This document shows, in pieces, positions 54,469 to 61,959 of a stretch of DNA of 64,000 bases. Position numbers and translations under genes: made by a program. The DNA lies in the NCBI RefSeq assembly GCF_051175385.1, contig NZ_CP195106.1:3286001-3350000 (forward strand). The letters run 5' to 3'. The notes beneath the pieces are model-generated. The model saw nothing but the letters and a program-made list of their open reading frames with translations. It was not told the DNA's origin and searched no databases. The stretch is from Tundrisphaera lichenicola. GTDB lineage: Bacteria > Planctomycetota > Planctomycetia > Isosphaerales > Isosphaeraceae. Each line of letters begins with the position of its first letter. Positions within the stretch are counted from its first letter, which is position 1.

Positions 54469-54750
54469 CTGAAATCGTTCAATGTCTCGGAAGACGCGAT
54501 TGTATTGACTTCCTATTATGTTGCCGAGCGGCAATTGCCCATAGTTGAAGTCAGCCACGAGGACGATGAAGAAGGTGGAAGCCTTTGGCAGTTCCATTGT
54601 GGTAACGGCGATTACTCCATGGAGCGAATGCGTCTGGTTCGACTTGATACGATATTGGCAATCGATCCAAGCGTTCTGGAAATCAGCGATCTCAGCATGG
54701 GGGCCAGGGCCAAGCGTGCGGGGAAAAGCTCGCCGTGGGTCATTGAATAA
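54469..54750 (+). CDS. DUF2185-like small protein, possible orphan immunity protein
   Basis: About 93 residues. The frame is open from 54454, and the best start is a CTG at 54469 with AGGAG 9 nt upstream; a TTG at 54505 would cut the first strand (AIVLTS). The sequence follows the DUF2185 (Imm33-like) plan: a YYVAERQLPI strand, SLWQFHCGNGD, MRLVRLDTILAIDPSVLEI and a small Gly/Ala-rich end. DUF2185 proteins occur among toxin immunity genes. It is A/T-richer than its surroundings, and no toxin gene is nearby. Confidence 0.55.
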   Translation: MKSFNVSEDAIVLTSYYVAERQLPIVEVSHEDDEEGGSLWQFHCGNGDYSMERMRLVRLDTILAIDPSVLEISDLSMGARAKRAGKSSPWVIE

Positions 54751-54911
54751 GTCATAGCCATTCGTGGCCTTCCGCAGTGACGCTTAGGACGCCACGAATC
54801 CCCGAATACGCCTGTCGAGCACCGAAATGGTGAGCCGCCAAAGCGTGATCGGATGCGCGAGTCCAATGAATGCTCTTAGATCAATTTACTGGTATAAATG
54901 AAGTCTAAATC

Positions 54912-55229
54912 ATGGACAAATACAAGGCTTTAAAAGATCAAGTCGAGAAATCCGGATTTACTGTATGGGAGAACGATCACGATGTTGCCATCGATCGAAT
55001 CGTGCTTTCCCGTGGAGTGGAAGGCAATAGTTTTTGGGTCTCTCGATCAGAAGAGAAGGGCTGGATTCTTGGAATGTGGGGTCCGGCATATTACCTCGTC
55101 CCCGATGAAATCGATATCGCTAAAATGTGCTTATCCTTGCTTCGGTCCACTCGCGAAACTCTTCCGGATGTAAATGCCGCGTTCAAACGAAAGTTTAAAT
55201 TAAAGCAAATTCCAGAAAGTGATTGGTAG
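54912..55229 (+). CDS. Unknown A/T-rich small protein
   Basis: 105 residues from ATG 54912. Soluble alpha/beta protein with strands around SGFTVWEND, VAIDRIVLSRG, NSFWVSRSEEKGWILGMWGPAYYLVP and a C-terminal helical, lysine-rich end (AAFKRKFKLKQIPESDW). No family recognised. Its base composition and aromatic, acidic make-up match the DUF2185-like gene 160 bp upstream, so the two may have arrived together. Confidence 0.6.
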   Translation: MDKYKALKDQVEKSGFTVWENDHDVAIDRIVLSRGVEGNSFWVSRSEEKGWILGMWGPAYYLVPDEIDIAKMCLSLLRSTRETLPDVNAAFKRKFKLKQIPESDW

Positions 55230-55279
55230 GTCGCATTCCGCTACTTCTTGGATATCTGCCAGATGAAGTCCGGCCTGTT

Positions 55280-55633
55280 TTATCCTCTCCGGACCTTGTA
55301 CCCAACCCCCTTCAAGGCCGCCTCGGCCGGACCGAGATGATCCCCTTGCAGCTCGATCGTCCCGTCCTTGAGGGTCCCGCCGGTCCCGCATCGGGCCTTG
55401 AGTTTGGCCGCTAATTCTTCCAGGTCGTTCCCCTCGGGGTCGAGACCCGAGACGGCCGTCACAACCTTCCCCTTGGGGCGTTTCTCCAGCTTGAGGCGGG
55501 CGGTCTGCGAGGCGGGATCGAGGCGGACCGGCTCGACGACCGGGGGCGGGCACTGGCAATCGGCTTCGAGCTTCCCGCACCGGTCGCAGGTCGGGGGGCG
55601 GTCCCAGGGGGTTCCCGCGAAGAGTCTTCCCAC
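55280..55633 (-). CDS. yciH: SUI1/eIF1-like translation factor (YciH)
   Basis: 117 residues. A cysteine-rich start (CDRCGKLEADCQCPPP) may bind zinc. The SUI1 domain follows: ARLKLEKRPKGKVVTAVSGLD, LEELAAKLKARCGTGGTLKDGTIELQGDH, and a final GYKVRRG. The homologous factors act in start-codon selection; the bacterial role is poorly defined. It is the last gene of a three-gene minus-strand unit, 21 bp after the DinB gene. Confidence 0.92.
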   Translation of the reverse strand: MGRLFAGTPWDRPPTCDRCGKLEADCQCPPPVVEPVRLDPASQTARLKLEKRPKGKVVTAVSGLDPEGNDLEELAAKLKARCGTGGTLKDGTIELQGDHLGPAEAALKGVGYKVRRG

Positions 55634-55654
55634 CGTCGGAATCTCCTTCTCGAT

Positions 55655-56167
55655 TCAGAAGCCGGGATTGGCCGCGTACCGGGGATAGATCGACACGCCC
55701 AGCTTGGCCCGCTTGGCGTAGAGGAACCGGAGGTGGTGGTCGAGGTGGTGCGTCGCCTTGACCACGATCTCGGCCAGGGTCAGCTTGCCGATTTCGGAGT
55801 GGATGCCGGATCGGGCGAAAGCGGACTCGTCCTGCGCCCGGAGAACGCGCGTCATCCACTTCCGGTTGGCGGCGAACAGCTCGGCCGCTTCCATCACGGG
55901 CATGGCGCCGGAGTCGAGCCGGGTGAGCCAGGCGTTCTCGTCGAAGGCTTCGAGCCGGGGCGAATCCTCGGCGATCACCCGCTTCATCCGGTCGGACAGG
56001 ACGAGGTCGGTGTCGAGCACGTGCGCGACGAGTTGGGCGATGCTCCAGGTCCCCTCGATCGGGTGCTCGCGGGCCAGCTCGGGCGTGAGGCCCCCGGCGG
56101 CCTGGACCAGGATCAGGCCCCCGTCGGCGTATCGGTCGATCACCGGCTTGCGTGGGTCCGCGCTCAC
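55655..56167 (-). CDS. DinB-family protein
   Basis: 170 residues, four-helix-bundle DinB/YfiT-like fold. The start EGTWSIAQLVAHVLDTDLV and the end EIVVKATHHLDHHLRFLY carry the conserved histidines that form a metal site. DinB proteins are often small-molecule thiol-dependent transferases; the substrate here is unknown. Its ATG overlaps the stop of the upstream gene by 4 nt (ATGA), so they are coupled. Confidence 0.85.
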   Translation of the reverse strand: MSADPRKPVIDRYADGGLILVQAAGGLTPELAREHPIEGTWSIAQLVAHVLDTDLVLSDRMKRVIAEDSPRLEAFDENAWLTRLDSGAMPVMEAAELFAANRKWMTRVLRAQDESAFARSGIHSEIGKLTLAEIVVKATHHLDHHLRFLYAKRAKLGVSIYPRYAANPGF

Positions 56168-56682
56168 AGTTGATAGTCTCCGTCGGCGAGCCCCGGGCGT
56201 TCCTTCCGCCAGATGGCCAGCCGGGTCTCGGGATATTCCAGGAACCAGATTTCTTCCTCGACCCCCAGCTCCTCGGCGAATCGGTGGGCGACCAGGTGGT
56301 TGACCACTTCGAGCGACGCGGCCAGGAAGTCGGTCGTCGGGTCGACCTCGATCCCGGTGTTATGAAAGATGAAGCGGATGACCAGGACCCGCTCATCGAC
56401 CGGTCGGCCGAGCGGCGAGACGTACCGACCGTCCATCTCGTAGATCGAGTAGCCGCCGGACGCCTTGCAAAGCGTCTTGACCCACCCATCCTCGTCGAAC
56501 GACGGGTCGCGTCGTCGACGGTCGGCGATCGACTTCCGGATGAACGGCACGACGCGGATCGCTTCCTCGTCGAAGAGGTCCTCCAGGACTTCCTGGACCT
56601 TGCCGAAGTAGCCCAGCTTCTTGGGCAGGATCACCTCGTACATCCGGGCGGCTTTCGGCCCTTCGAGCGCATAGCCGGGCAT
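56164..56682 (-). CDS. Unknown protein coupled to the DinB gene
   Basis: About 172 residues from ATG 56682 (GAGGA 5 nt upstream); ATG 56721 is an alternative. Strand-helix pattern beginning MPGYALEGPKAARMYEVILPKKLGYF and ending EELGVEEEIWFLEYPETRLAIWRKERPG. No family is recognised and no catalytic motif is seen. The frame continues open to 56904 through the 24-bp repeat array, giving four NEAIREIR octapeptides, but this reflects the repeat period of 8 codons and is probably not translated. Confidence 0.65.
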   Translation of the reverse strand: MPGYALEGPKAARMYEVILPKKLGYFGKVQEVLEDLFDEEAIRVVPFIRKSIADRRRRDPSFDEDGWVKTLCKASGGYSIYEMDGRYVSPLGRPVDERVLVIRFIFHNTGIEVDPTTDFLAASLEVVNHLVAHRFAEELGVEEEIWFLEYPETRLAIWRKERPGLADGDYQL

Positions 56683-56772
56683 GCCAGTCCTCGGAGATCG
56701 TTGGAAGTCGGCGGCTTGCATCAATTCTATCCTCACGCAGGCAAAGTTTGAACGGTCGAGACGGATCTCGGT

Positions 56773-56881
56773 AATGGCTTCGTTCCGGATCTCGCGAATG
56801 GCTTCGTTCCGGATCTCGCGAATGGCTTCGTTCCGGATCTCGCGAATGGCTTCGTTCCGGATCTCGCGAATGGCTTCGTTT
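56773..56881 (-). repeat. 24-bp tandem array, core AACGAAGCCATT
   Basis: Four full 24-bp units (56773-56796, 56797-56820, 56821-56844, 56845-56868), a partial fifth to 56881 and a partial at the left edge (GGATCTCG, 56763-56770). Written on the minus strand each unit contains AACGAAGCCATT followed by CGCGAGATCCGG. Confidence 0.85.
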
Positions 56882-56914
56882 GAAAACACCCTCTTCGATC
56901 GCAAGATGGTTAAT

Positions 56915-56996
56915 CTGGGTGGCAGGGGTAAGCGACAGCTTACCCCGGGAGCAACGTCAGATCCGGGGTAAGCTGTCGCTTACCCCTGCCACCCAG
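56915..56996. repeat. REPIN-like palindromic element (GGGGTAAGC family)
   Basis: Perfect 34-nt inverted arms (56915-56948 and 56963-56996) around a 14-nt centre. Each arm contains the hairpin GGGGTAAGC-GACA-GCTTACCCC. It separates two blocks of the AACGAAGCCATT repeat. Confidence 0.8.
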
Positions 56997-57013
56997 CCGT
57001 TCGGCGCACGGAG

Positions 57014-57049
57014 AATGGCTTCGTTCGGCGCACCAGTAATGGCTTCGTT
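57014..57049 (-). repeat. Second block of AACGAAGCCATT repeats
   Basis: Two copies of the 12-nt core (57014-57025 and 57038-57049) again exactly 24 bp apart, but with a different 12-bp filler (CGGCGCACCAGT) than the first array. A partial filler precedes them. Confidence 0.75.
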
Positions 57050-57354
57050 CCCGTCCTCAGAGGTTGGGGGATCGGGCCGCATCGTCTTTATTTCCGTTCC
57101 GCGCGGGGGCGATTAGCAGCCTTTCCTGTCACCCTCGACGACTTTCCTTATTTCGATCGAGGGGGACCCGGCCACCTCGGGCTCCCGGAGCAAGCTCCGG
57201 CGAGATGGGGTCCTCGACCGCCCGGCCGGGGGGATGGATTGCATCCTTTGCGCCCCTGGTCGCATTATTTTCGGCCAATCGCGAGAATCTTGTATCCGCC
57301 GGGCGTCGGGCGGAGATTAACGGGTGGATCTCGGCTTCGGGAGGCTTGCCATTC

Positions 57355-58947
57355 ATGCGACGGGCACAGTTCGGGTCGGTCGGGCATGACCTGGTCCGCC
57401 TCTTCGGCGAGGGGACCGTCGCCGGCTTGAGCGAGGGGGACCTGCTCCGGCGTTATCTCGACCGTCGGGACGAGGTGGCCTTCGGGGCGATCGTGGCCCG
57501 GCATGGGCCGATGGTCATGGGGGTCTGCCGCCGGGTCCTCCGCGATTCGGGCGACGTGGAAGACGCCTTCCAGGTCACGTTCCTGACCCTCGCGAAAAAG
57601 GCCGGGACGCTCAAGCGGGACGACCCGGTGGGGCACTGGCTCTACGGGGTCGCCTACCGGGTGGCCCTGAGGGCGCGGACGGCCTCGGCCCGGAGGCGGC
57701 TCCGAGAAGGATCCGGGCCGATCCCCGAGGTCGCGATGATCGACGCCCCCTCCGATCGCGAGTTGGGCTCGCTGATCGACGCGGAGCTGGCGCGACTCCC
57801 CTCGAAGTATCGGGCCCCGATCGTCCTTTGCTATGTCGAAGGCCTGACCCACGAGGAGGCCAGTCAAGAACTCGGCTGGCCCGTCGGGACGGTCAAGGGT
57901 CGGCTCTCGAGGGCCCGGGACCTTCTGAAAGGTCGGCTCTCGCGAAGGGGGGCCGCCCCCTCGGCGGGGGCCGCGCTCCCCGGATTCTTGCGGACGTCCG
58001 GGGCGAGTGTCCCGGGATCATTGGCGGGCCGGACCACTCGGGCGGCCCTGGAGATCGCGGCGGGCTCGACGGCCGGGATGGTCTCGGCATCGACGGCCGC
58101 CCTGTTCCATGAGGGGATCTGGGCCATGTTCCTGACCAAGATGAAAGTCGCCGGGGCCGTCTTCTTGACGCTCGCCGCCAGCGTGGCGGTCCTGGGCTAT
58201 CAGGGGGCGGACGAGCCGGGAGCCCGGTCGATCGGAGAGCCGGCCGCCCTCGGCGGCCAGGACCCTCAGGCCGAGGCCAACTCGGGCGATTCCCCGGAAC
58301 CCGAAATACCGACACTACCGGCCGACGTGGAGGCCCAGCCGCCCGTCATCCCCGAAGCCGAGGAGCCGAGCCCGCCGGCCGAGGTCGAGGCCGTCTCGGT
58401 TGAAGTCGCTCCGGTCGATTCCCCGGAACCTCCCTCCAACTGGATCGCCCAGCTCGCCGAGCCCGACACGAGCCCGATGGGGCAGGCCATCCTCGAAGTG
58501 CTCGAGAAGCCCGTCGCGATGAATTTCCCCAATGAGACGCCGCTCGAGGATTTCCTCCGGTATCTGAAGGAATCCACGAAATCCCCGGAATTCCCGGCCG
58601 GGATCCCAATCTACGTCGACCCGCAGGGCCTCCAGGATGCCGAAAAGACGATGGCCTCGACGATCTCGATGGATCTGGACGGCGTCCCGATCAAGACGAC
58701 CCTTCGACTGGCCCTCAAGCAGTTGGGCCTGATCTATGACGTGAAAAACGGGATGATGTACATCACCTCGTCCAATTCCGAGGATCATCCCAGCCCCCTG
58801 GCCCTCGCCATCGAGAAGGCCGATCGGGGCGAGCTCACCCTGGAGCAATATCAGGAGCTGATCCAGATCCTCGGATTGCAGAACGAGATCGCCAAGTTGC
58901 GCCAGGAGAAGGATAAGCTCGACATGAGGGGCGGAGGAATTCAGTGA
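57355..58947 (+). CDS. ECF sigma factor fused to membrane helix and STN-like domain
   Basis: 530 residues from ATG 57355 (GGAGG 10 nt upstream). Sigma-70 region 2 spans about 38-105 (VAFGAIVARHGPMVMGVCRRVL, DVEDAFQVTFLTLAKK) and region 4 about 145-192 (LPSKYRAPIVLCYVEGLTHE, GWPVGTVKGRLSRARDLL). A membrane helix (264-282) follows, then a Pro/Glu-rich linker (290-385). The C-terminal domain at about 390-480 (MNFPNETPLEDFLRYLKEST, IPIYVDPQGLQDAE, LKQLGLIYDVKNGMMYITSS) resembles the STN/secretin N-domain fold. The sigma part is cytoplasmic and the tail probably periplasmic, so one protein may sense outside and act on transcription. No anti-sigma gene is adjacent. Confidence 0.88.
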   Translation: MRRAQFGSVGHDLVRLFGEGTVAGLSEGDLLRRYLDRRDEVAFGAIVARHGPMVMGVCRRVLRDSGDVEDAFQVTFLTLAKKAGTLKRDDPVGHWLYGVAYRVALRARTASARRRLREGSGPIPEVAMIDAPSDRELGSLIDAELARLPSKYRAPIVLCYVEGLTHEEASQELGWPVGTVKGRLSRARDLLKGRLSRRGAAPSAGAALPGFLRTSGASVPGSLAGRTTRAALEIAAGSTAGMVSASTAALFHEGIWAMFLTKMKVAGAVFLTLAASVAVLGYQGADEPGARSIGEPAALGGQDPQAEANSGDSPEPEIPTLPADVEAQPPVIPEAEEPSPPAEVEAVSVEVAPVDSPEPPSNWIAQLAEPDTSPMGQAILEVLEKPVAMNFPNETPLEDFLRYLKESTKSPEFPAGIPIYVDPQGLQDAEKTMASTISMDLDGVPIKTTLRLALKQLGLIYDVKNGMMYITSSNSEDHPSPLALAIEKADRGELTLEQYQELIQILGLQNEIAKLRQEKDKLDMRGGGIQ

Positions 58948-59324
58948 GATCCGGGGAGCGTCCTCCGATTCAGGGTCCGGTTTCGGCCCTCCACCTCAAG
59001 CCGGATCCTGGTTGAGCATCGCTTCGAGGAGCCGATCTTGCCCTCCCGCGACCCCATCTCGGCAGGGCAAGCCCTGCCCTACAAGAAATGCCGAAATCGA
59101 GAGGGGCACCCGCCAACCCATGCCGGACCGGTTTCGGCGCTGGCCTTGGGTGGATCATTCGGGTATGCTGGTCGAAAAGCCGTGAGGGGGGCTCGTGCCG
59201 CCCCGTACCCCGGCCGTGAGGGGCGCGGGTGCCGGATGTCGGCCCTTGGGCGTGCCGGCAGTCCCCAGTTCGAATCTTGACCAGCGACCACGGGCCGGCC
59301 CGCGGTCGTCATCGGGAGTTTTGT
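58948..59324. other. Intergenic region upstream of infA
   Basis: About 380 bp, no gene. It contains a solo REP-like hairpin (59061-59078), a -10-like TATGCT at 59164-59169 and a GC-rich structured leader before infA with a long-range GCTGGTC/GACCAGC pairing (59167-59173 with 59279-59285). Confidence 0.4.
59061..59078. repeat. Solo REP-like hairpin
   Basis: GGCAGGGC-AA-GCCCTGCC, a perfect 8-bp stem with a 2-nt centre, standing alone in intergenic DNA. Confidence 0.45.
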
Positions 59325-59543
59325 GTGGCCAAAGAGGAACCGATCCGCACCGAGGGCCGAATCGTCGAGGCCCTGCCCAACACCCAGTTCATGGTCGAAC
59401 TGGAGAGCGGGCACCGCATCCTGGCGCACATCGCCGGCAAGATGCGCAAGAATTTCATCCGAATCGTCCCCGGCGACCGGGTGACCATCGAGATCACCCC
59501 CTACGACCTCACCAAGGGTCGGATCGTCTATCGCGAACGCTGA
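59325..59543 (+). CDS. infA: Translation initiation factor IF-1
   Basis: 72 residues, the full OB-fold IF-1: EEPIRTEGRIVEALPNTQFM, VELESGHRILAHIAGKMRKN, FIRIVPGDRVTIEITPYDLT, KGRIVYRER. It binds the ribosomal A site during initiation. Start is GTG 59325 with GGGAG upstream; the in-frame extension to 59229 is not conserved in the family. It stands alone, not beside secY or ribosomal protein genes. Confidence 0.97.
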   Translation: MAKEEPIRTEGRIVEALPNTQFMVELESGHRILAHIAGKMRKNFIRIVPGDRVTIEITPYDLTKGRIVYRER

Positions 59544-59778
59544 GCCAGGCTCGTCCGGTCCGAGGGTCCCGCAACACCTCGGCCTGGTCCACTGGCCGCC
59601 GATTGTCGCGCCGATGCCCCCGGATCTCCGCCCGATCGGCGGAGCTGCCCGGGTCGCGGTGCGCGCCCGGGGGGATTTTCGGGCGAGTCCGCCCTTGGCA
59701 ACGATTTTTGTTCCATGCTAAAAGGGAGACGCCAGGCCCGAACGGGGAACGCCGCCACCCAGGAAGGATGGAACATCC

Positions 59779-60066
59779 GTGATCGAACGCGAAGCCGCTT
59801 CGACCGTCCCCACCGACTCCGCCCCCCTCGAAGACCACGCCCCGCCGACCGCATCGAGCCCTCCCGAAGCCCGGACCCGATGGCAGTCGCGCCACGAGCT
59901 GGCCTGGCACCGCGCGGAGACCGAGCGGGTCAAGGTCCTCGTCGAGTTCCTCGCCCGGCCGATCCATGCCCACGGCGGGAGCGATCCCGACCCCGACATC
60001 GTCACCGCCTACAACCTCGCCGTCGAGGCCGCCCTCCAGGGGATCCGCCGGGCCACCGTCGGCTGA
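59779..60066 (+). CDS. Unknown small protein
   Basis: 95 residues from a GTG at 59779 with AGGAAGG about 10 nt upstream. The N-terminal 35 residues are Pro/Ala/Ser/Glu-rich and probably disordered; the rest is helical (RHELAWHRAETERVKVLVEFLARPIHAHGGSDPDPDIV, YNLAVEAALQGIRRATVG). No family recognised. Codon use fits the chromosome. Confidence 0.6.
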   Translation: MIEREAASTVPTDSAPLEDHAPPTASSPPEARTRWQSRHELAWHRAETERVKVLVEFLARPIHAHGGSDPDPDIVTAYNLAVEAALQGIRRATVG

Positions 60067-60144
60067 TCAAGGCGATGTCCCCGTTTCAAACCCATCCGAC
60101 GCCCCGAGCCTCTCGACGAGTCGAGAGGCCGGTCGTCGTCCCGT

Positions 60145-60276
60145 TCAGCGACCGCCGCGCGGGGGCGAATGCCGGTTCCCCGGAGGGCCGAACCGACCGG
60201 GGCCTCGCTCTCGGATCTCGCGGAGCATCGCCTGCTGGTCATCGTCCAGGATCTTCGCCAGACGGGAATCGACCAT
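60145..60276 (-). pseudogene. Probable C-terminal gene remnant
   Basis: A 43-codon frame on the minus strand: a charged helix (VDSRLAKILDDDQQAMLREI) then a Gly/Pro/Arg tail (RERGPGRFGPPGNRHSPPRG). This helix-plus-GPGxFGPP ending is common at C-termini of planctomycete proteins that count residues such as LTPEQ..QL. The frame begins right beside a REP-like hairpin, suggesting that the rest of the gene was lost or displaced. It could also be a small intact gene. Confidence 0.35.
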
Positions 60277-60280
60277 CACC

Positions 60281-60305
60281 GGGGTTGCGGAGTACCGACA
60301 ACCCC
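60281..60305. repeat. Imperfect REP-like hairpin
   Basis: GGGGTTG-CGG-AGTA-CCG-(A)-CAACCCC, stems of 7 and 3 bp with one bulge, at the edge of the gene remnant. Confidence 0.4.
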
Positions 60306-60382
60306 TGCCACCCCGAAGGGCCCCCCTCATCTTATAGATGGCAGAACTGATCAACCCTGGATCCGACCCACGACGGCCCGCC

Positions 60383-61336
60383 TCACTTCGCCCGCCACCA
60401 GTCGCGGGGCTCCAGCCCTCGGGCCTCGCACCCGGCCCGGATCGCGTCGCGGAACCGGGCGGCGTCGACGGGATACCCCGCCGTCGGCCGGAGACCGGGG
60501 ACGCGCGCGATCCAGTGCTTGTTGAAGGCGTCCATCCAGGCTTCCCGGATGGCCTTGCTGACGATCGACGCCAGCGCCACCAGGCCGTCATCGGCGTCGG
60601 CCCGGGGGACCAGGCTCAGGGCGAGCCTCAGGTTGGGCTCGATGACCTCATAATGGCTGAGGTCCGGCCCTTCAGGTCCCCGAGCGATCCGGGCCTCGGG
60701 GAAGGCCCCGGCCAGGAGTCCGCCGTAGAAGTGACGCCCCCCGTGCTTGTCCGACCGGATCGCGACGGCCTGCCCCTCGGGGGTCGTCGACCGGACGTGG
60801 GCCAGCAGGCGGGCAAACGCGGCGAAGTGGACCAGCGCCTTCGACCCGGTCGCTTCGAGCCCGTCGTTGAACGCCCTCGGCCCGACCACGACCGACCGGA
60901 CGTCGACGACTTTCCAAGGTGCCCCGTCGAGCGGTCGCCGGGCCAGGGTCGTGTCGGCCAGGCTCCTCGACCGGAGTTCGGGATACTTCGGGTCGATGCC
61001 GTCGAGCCAGGGGGATAGCTCGGCGTCGTCGAGCGTCCCCGCCCCCAGGATCTCGATCAACTGACCGATCGTCGACGGGACGGCCCGGCCCGTCGCCCCG
61101 ATCGCGGCCAGGCAACCGGCGTCGAGTCGGTCACGCCCCTGCCCCGCCTTGTAGACCTTCTTCGAGTCGTCCACCCAGAGCCGATTCGGAGAGCCCCCGG
61201 CCCGGGAGACGGTCGAGGCGAGGTCGACCCAGAGGTCGGGAGGTCGGTCGTCGAGACTCTCGGCCACGACGGCCGTCATCACCAGGGGGCCGATGTTCGG
61301 CCCGTATCCCGCCTCGTCGATCCCGACCCATCGCAT
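60383..61336 (-). CDS. Divergent ribonuclease HII-like protein
   Basis: 317 residues. The start WVGIDEAGYGPNIGPLVMTAVV matches the RNase HII/HIII motif GIDEAGRGPLAGPVV, with acidic residues Asp7 and Glu8 in the catalytic positions. VDDSKKVYKAG (Asp57) matches the DSK motif and LVALASIVSKAIREAWMDAFN the ASIxAKxxRD helix. It is about 100 residues longer than RNase HII, with insertions between 85 and 165. RNase HII cuts RNA in RNA-DNA hybrids; activity here is probable if the fourth acid is present. It is followed after 20 bp, upstream, by a membrane protein gene on the same strand. Confidence 0.75.
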   Translation of the reverse strand: MRWVGIDEAGYGPNIGPLVMTAVVAESLDDRPPDLWVDLASTVSRAGGSPNRLWVDDSKKVYKAGQGRDRLDAGCLAAIGATGRAVPSTIGQLIEILGAGTLDDAELSPWLDGIDPKYPELRSRSLADTTLARRPLDGAPWKVVDVRSVVVGPRAFNDGLEATGSKALVHFAAFARLLAHVRSTTPEGQAVAIRSDKHGGRHFYGGLLAGAFPEARIARGPEGPDLSHYEVIEPNLRLALSLVPRADADDGLVALASIVSKAIREAWMDAFNKHWIARVPGLRPTAGYPVDAARFRDAIRAGCEARGLEPRDWWRAK

Positions 61337-61356
61337 TGGGGGATTGGCCCCTCCGG

Positions 61357-61881
61357 TCAGAAGGCGCCCTTGGCGACCTGGCTACCGACCAAGACGGCCA
61401 GCCATTCGAGGATCAGCCCCACCAGGACCAGTAACATCGTCAGAAACGCGAAGAAGAAAGACTCGCACGTCTTCTTCCACCAGTCGCGTCTCGGGCCGCG
61501 CTCCATCTCGGATTTGACGAATTGACGGGCCAGGAGCGGGCCGGTCACGAAGATCCCGAAACTGACCTGGAACCAGTAAAGGAGCGGACGCTCCCAGCCC
61601 GCCTCGGCGATCCCGATCAGCGAGACATAGCCCAGACACGCGACCGTGATCTGGAGCATCATCTGCCCCGCCGAGTGCCCCTTCAAGGACCCCAGACCGA
61701 TCGCGGTCAGGCCGATCGAGAGGATGAAGAGGATCGGGGCGTCGACCTTTAGATAAGCCTGGCCGGCGGCCGGGGTGTGGGCGCGGACTTTCGCGAAGAG
61801 GGCCGAGGCCGCCGCGGCGGTCACGACCATCATCATGATCAGCGCCAGCGAGAACCGGAACTTGCGGAGCAGGAGCATCAC
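61357..61881 (-). CDS. Unknown integral membrane protein
   Basis: 174 residues with about five membrane helices: LALIMMMVVTAAAASALF, APILFILSIGLTAIGLGSL, MMLQITVACLGYVSLIGIA, a middle LLYWFQVSFGIFVTGPLLA and SFFFAFLTMLLVLVGLILEWLA. A short basic loop (EMERGPRRDWWKKT) lies before the last helix. No transporter motif is recognised. Co-directional with the RNase HII-like gene 20 bp downstream. Confidence 0.65.
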   Translation of the reverse strand: MMLLLRKFRFSLALIMMMVVTAAAASALFAKVRAHTPAAGQAYLKVDAPILFILSIGLTAIGLGSLKGHSAGQMMLQITVACLGYVSLIGIAEAGWERPLLYWFQVSFGIFVTGPLLARQFVKSEMERGPRRDWWKKTCESFFFAFLTMLLVLVGLILEWLAVLVGSQVAKGAF

Positions 61882-61904
61882 GCCCTCCCTTCGAGTGGAG
61901 CGAT

Positions 61905-61936
61905 CCTCATCCCAACCCCCTCCCGCGAGGAGAGGG
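61905..61936 (-). repeat. Degenerate solo copy of the CCCTCTCC repeat
   Basis: On the minus strand it reads CCCTCTCC, then TCGC, then GGGAGGGGG, then TTGGGATGAGG. This is the same plan as the arms at 53294 (CCCTCTCCC-CCT-GGGAGAGGG-CCGGGGTGAGG) with substitutions. One copy only. Confidence 0.5.
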
Positions 61937-61959
61937 CATCAGGGAGGAAAGCAGGCCAC

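Larger units (their letters stand above)
56683..57354. other. Intergenic region with tandem repeats and palindrome
   Basis: About 670 bp between divergent genes. It holds a 24-bp tandem array (56773-56881), a REPIN-like palindrome (56915-56996) and a second short array (57014-57049). From 57050 to 57354 nothing but the sigma-factor ribosome site is seen. Confidence 0.5.
60067..60382. other. Intergenic region with gene remnant and REP-like hairpin
   Basis: About 315 bp. It contains a probable minus-strand gene remnant (60145-60276) and an imperfect hairpin (60281-60305); nothing else is seen. Confidence 0.4.

Noticed and set aside
56683..56904. N-terminal extension of the 56164 gene with four NEAIREIR repeats
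   Set aside because: The repeat period is a multiple of 3, so it stays open by chance; the core motif also recurs outside any gene, and better ribosome sites lie at 56682 and 56721.
56763..57060. CRISPR-like array
   Set aside because: The 24-bp units are directly adjacent with no variable spacers, and there are no cas genes.
59167..59290. tRNA-like feature before infA: GCTGGTC pairs with GACCAGC, with GTTCGAATC and a downstream GACCA
   Set aside because: The span is about 120 nt, no anticodon or D arm fits, and the T-stem does not pair properly. It is more likely a structured leader.
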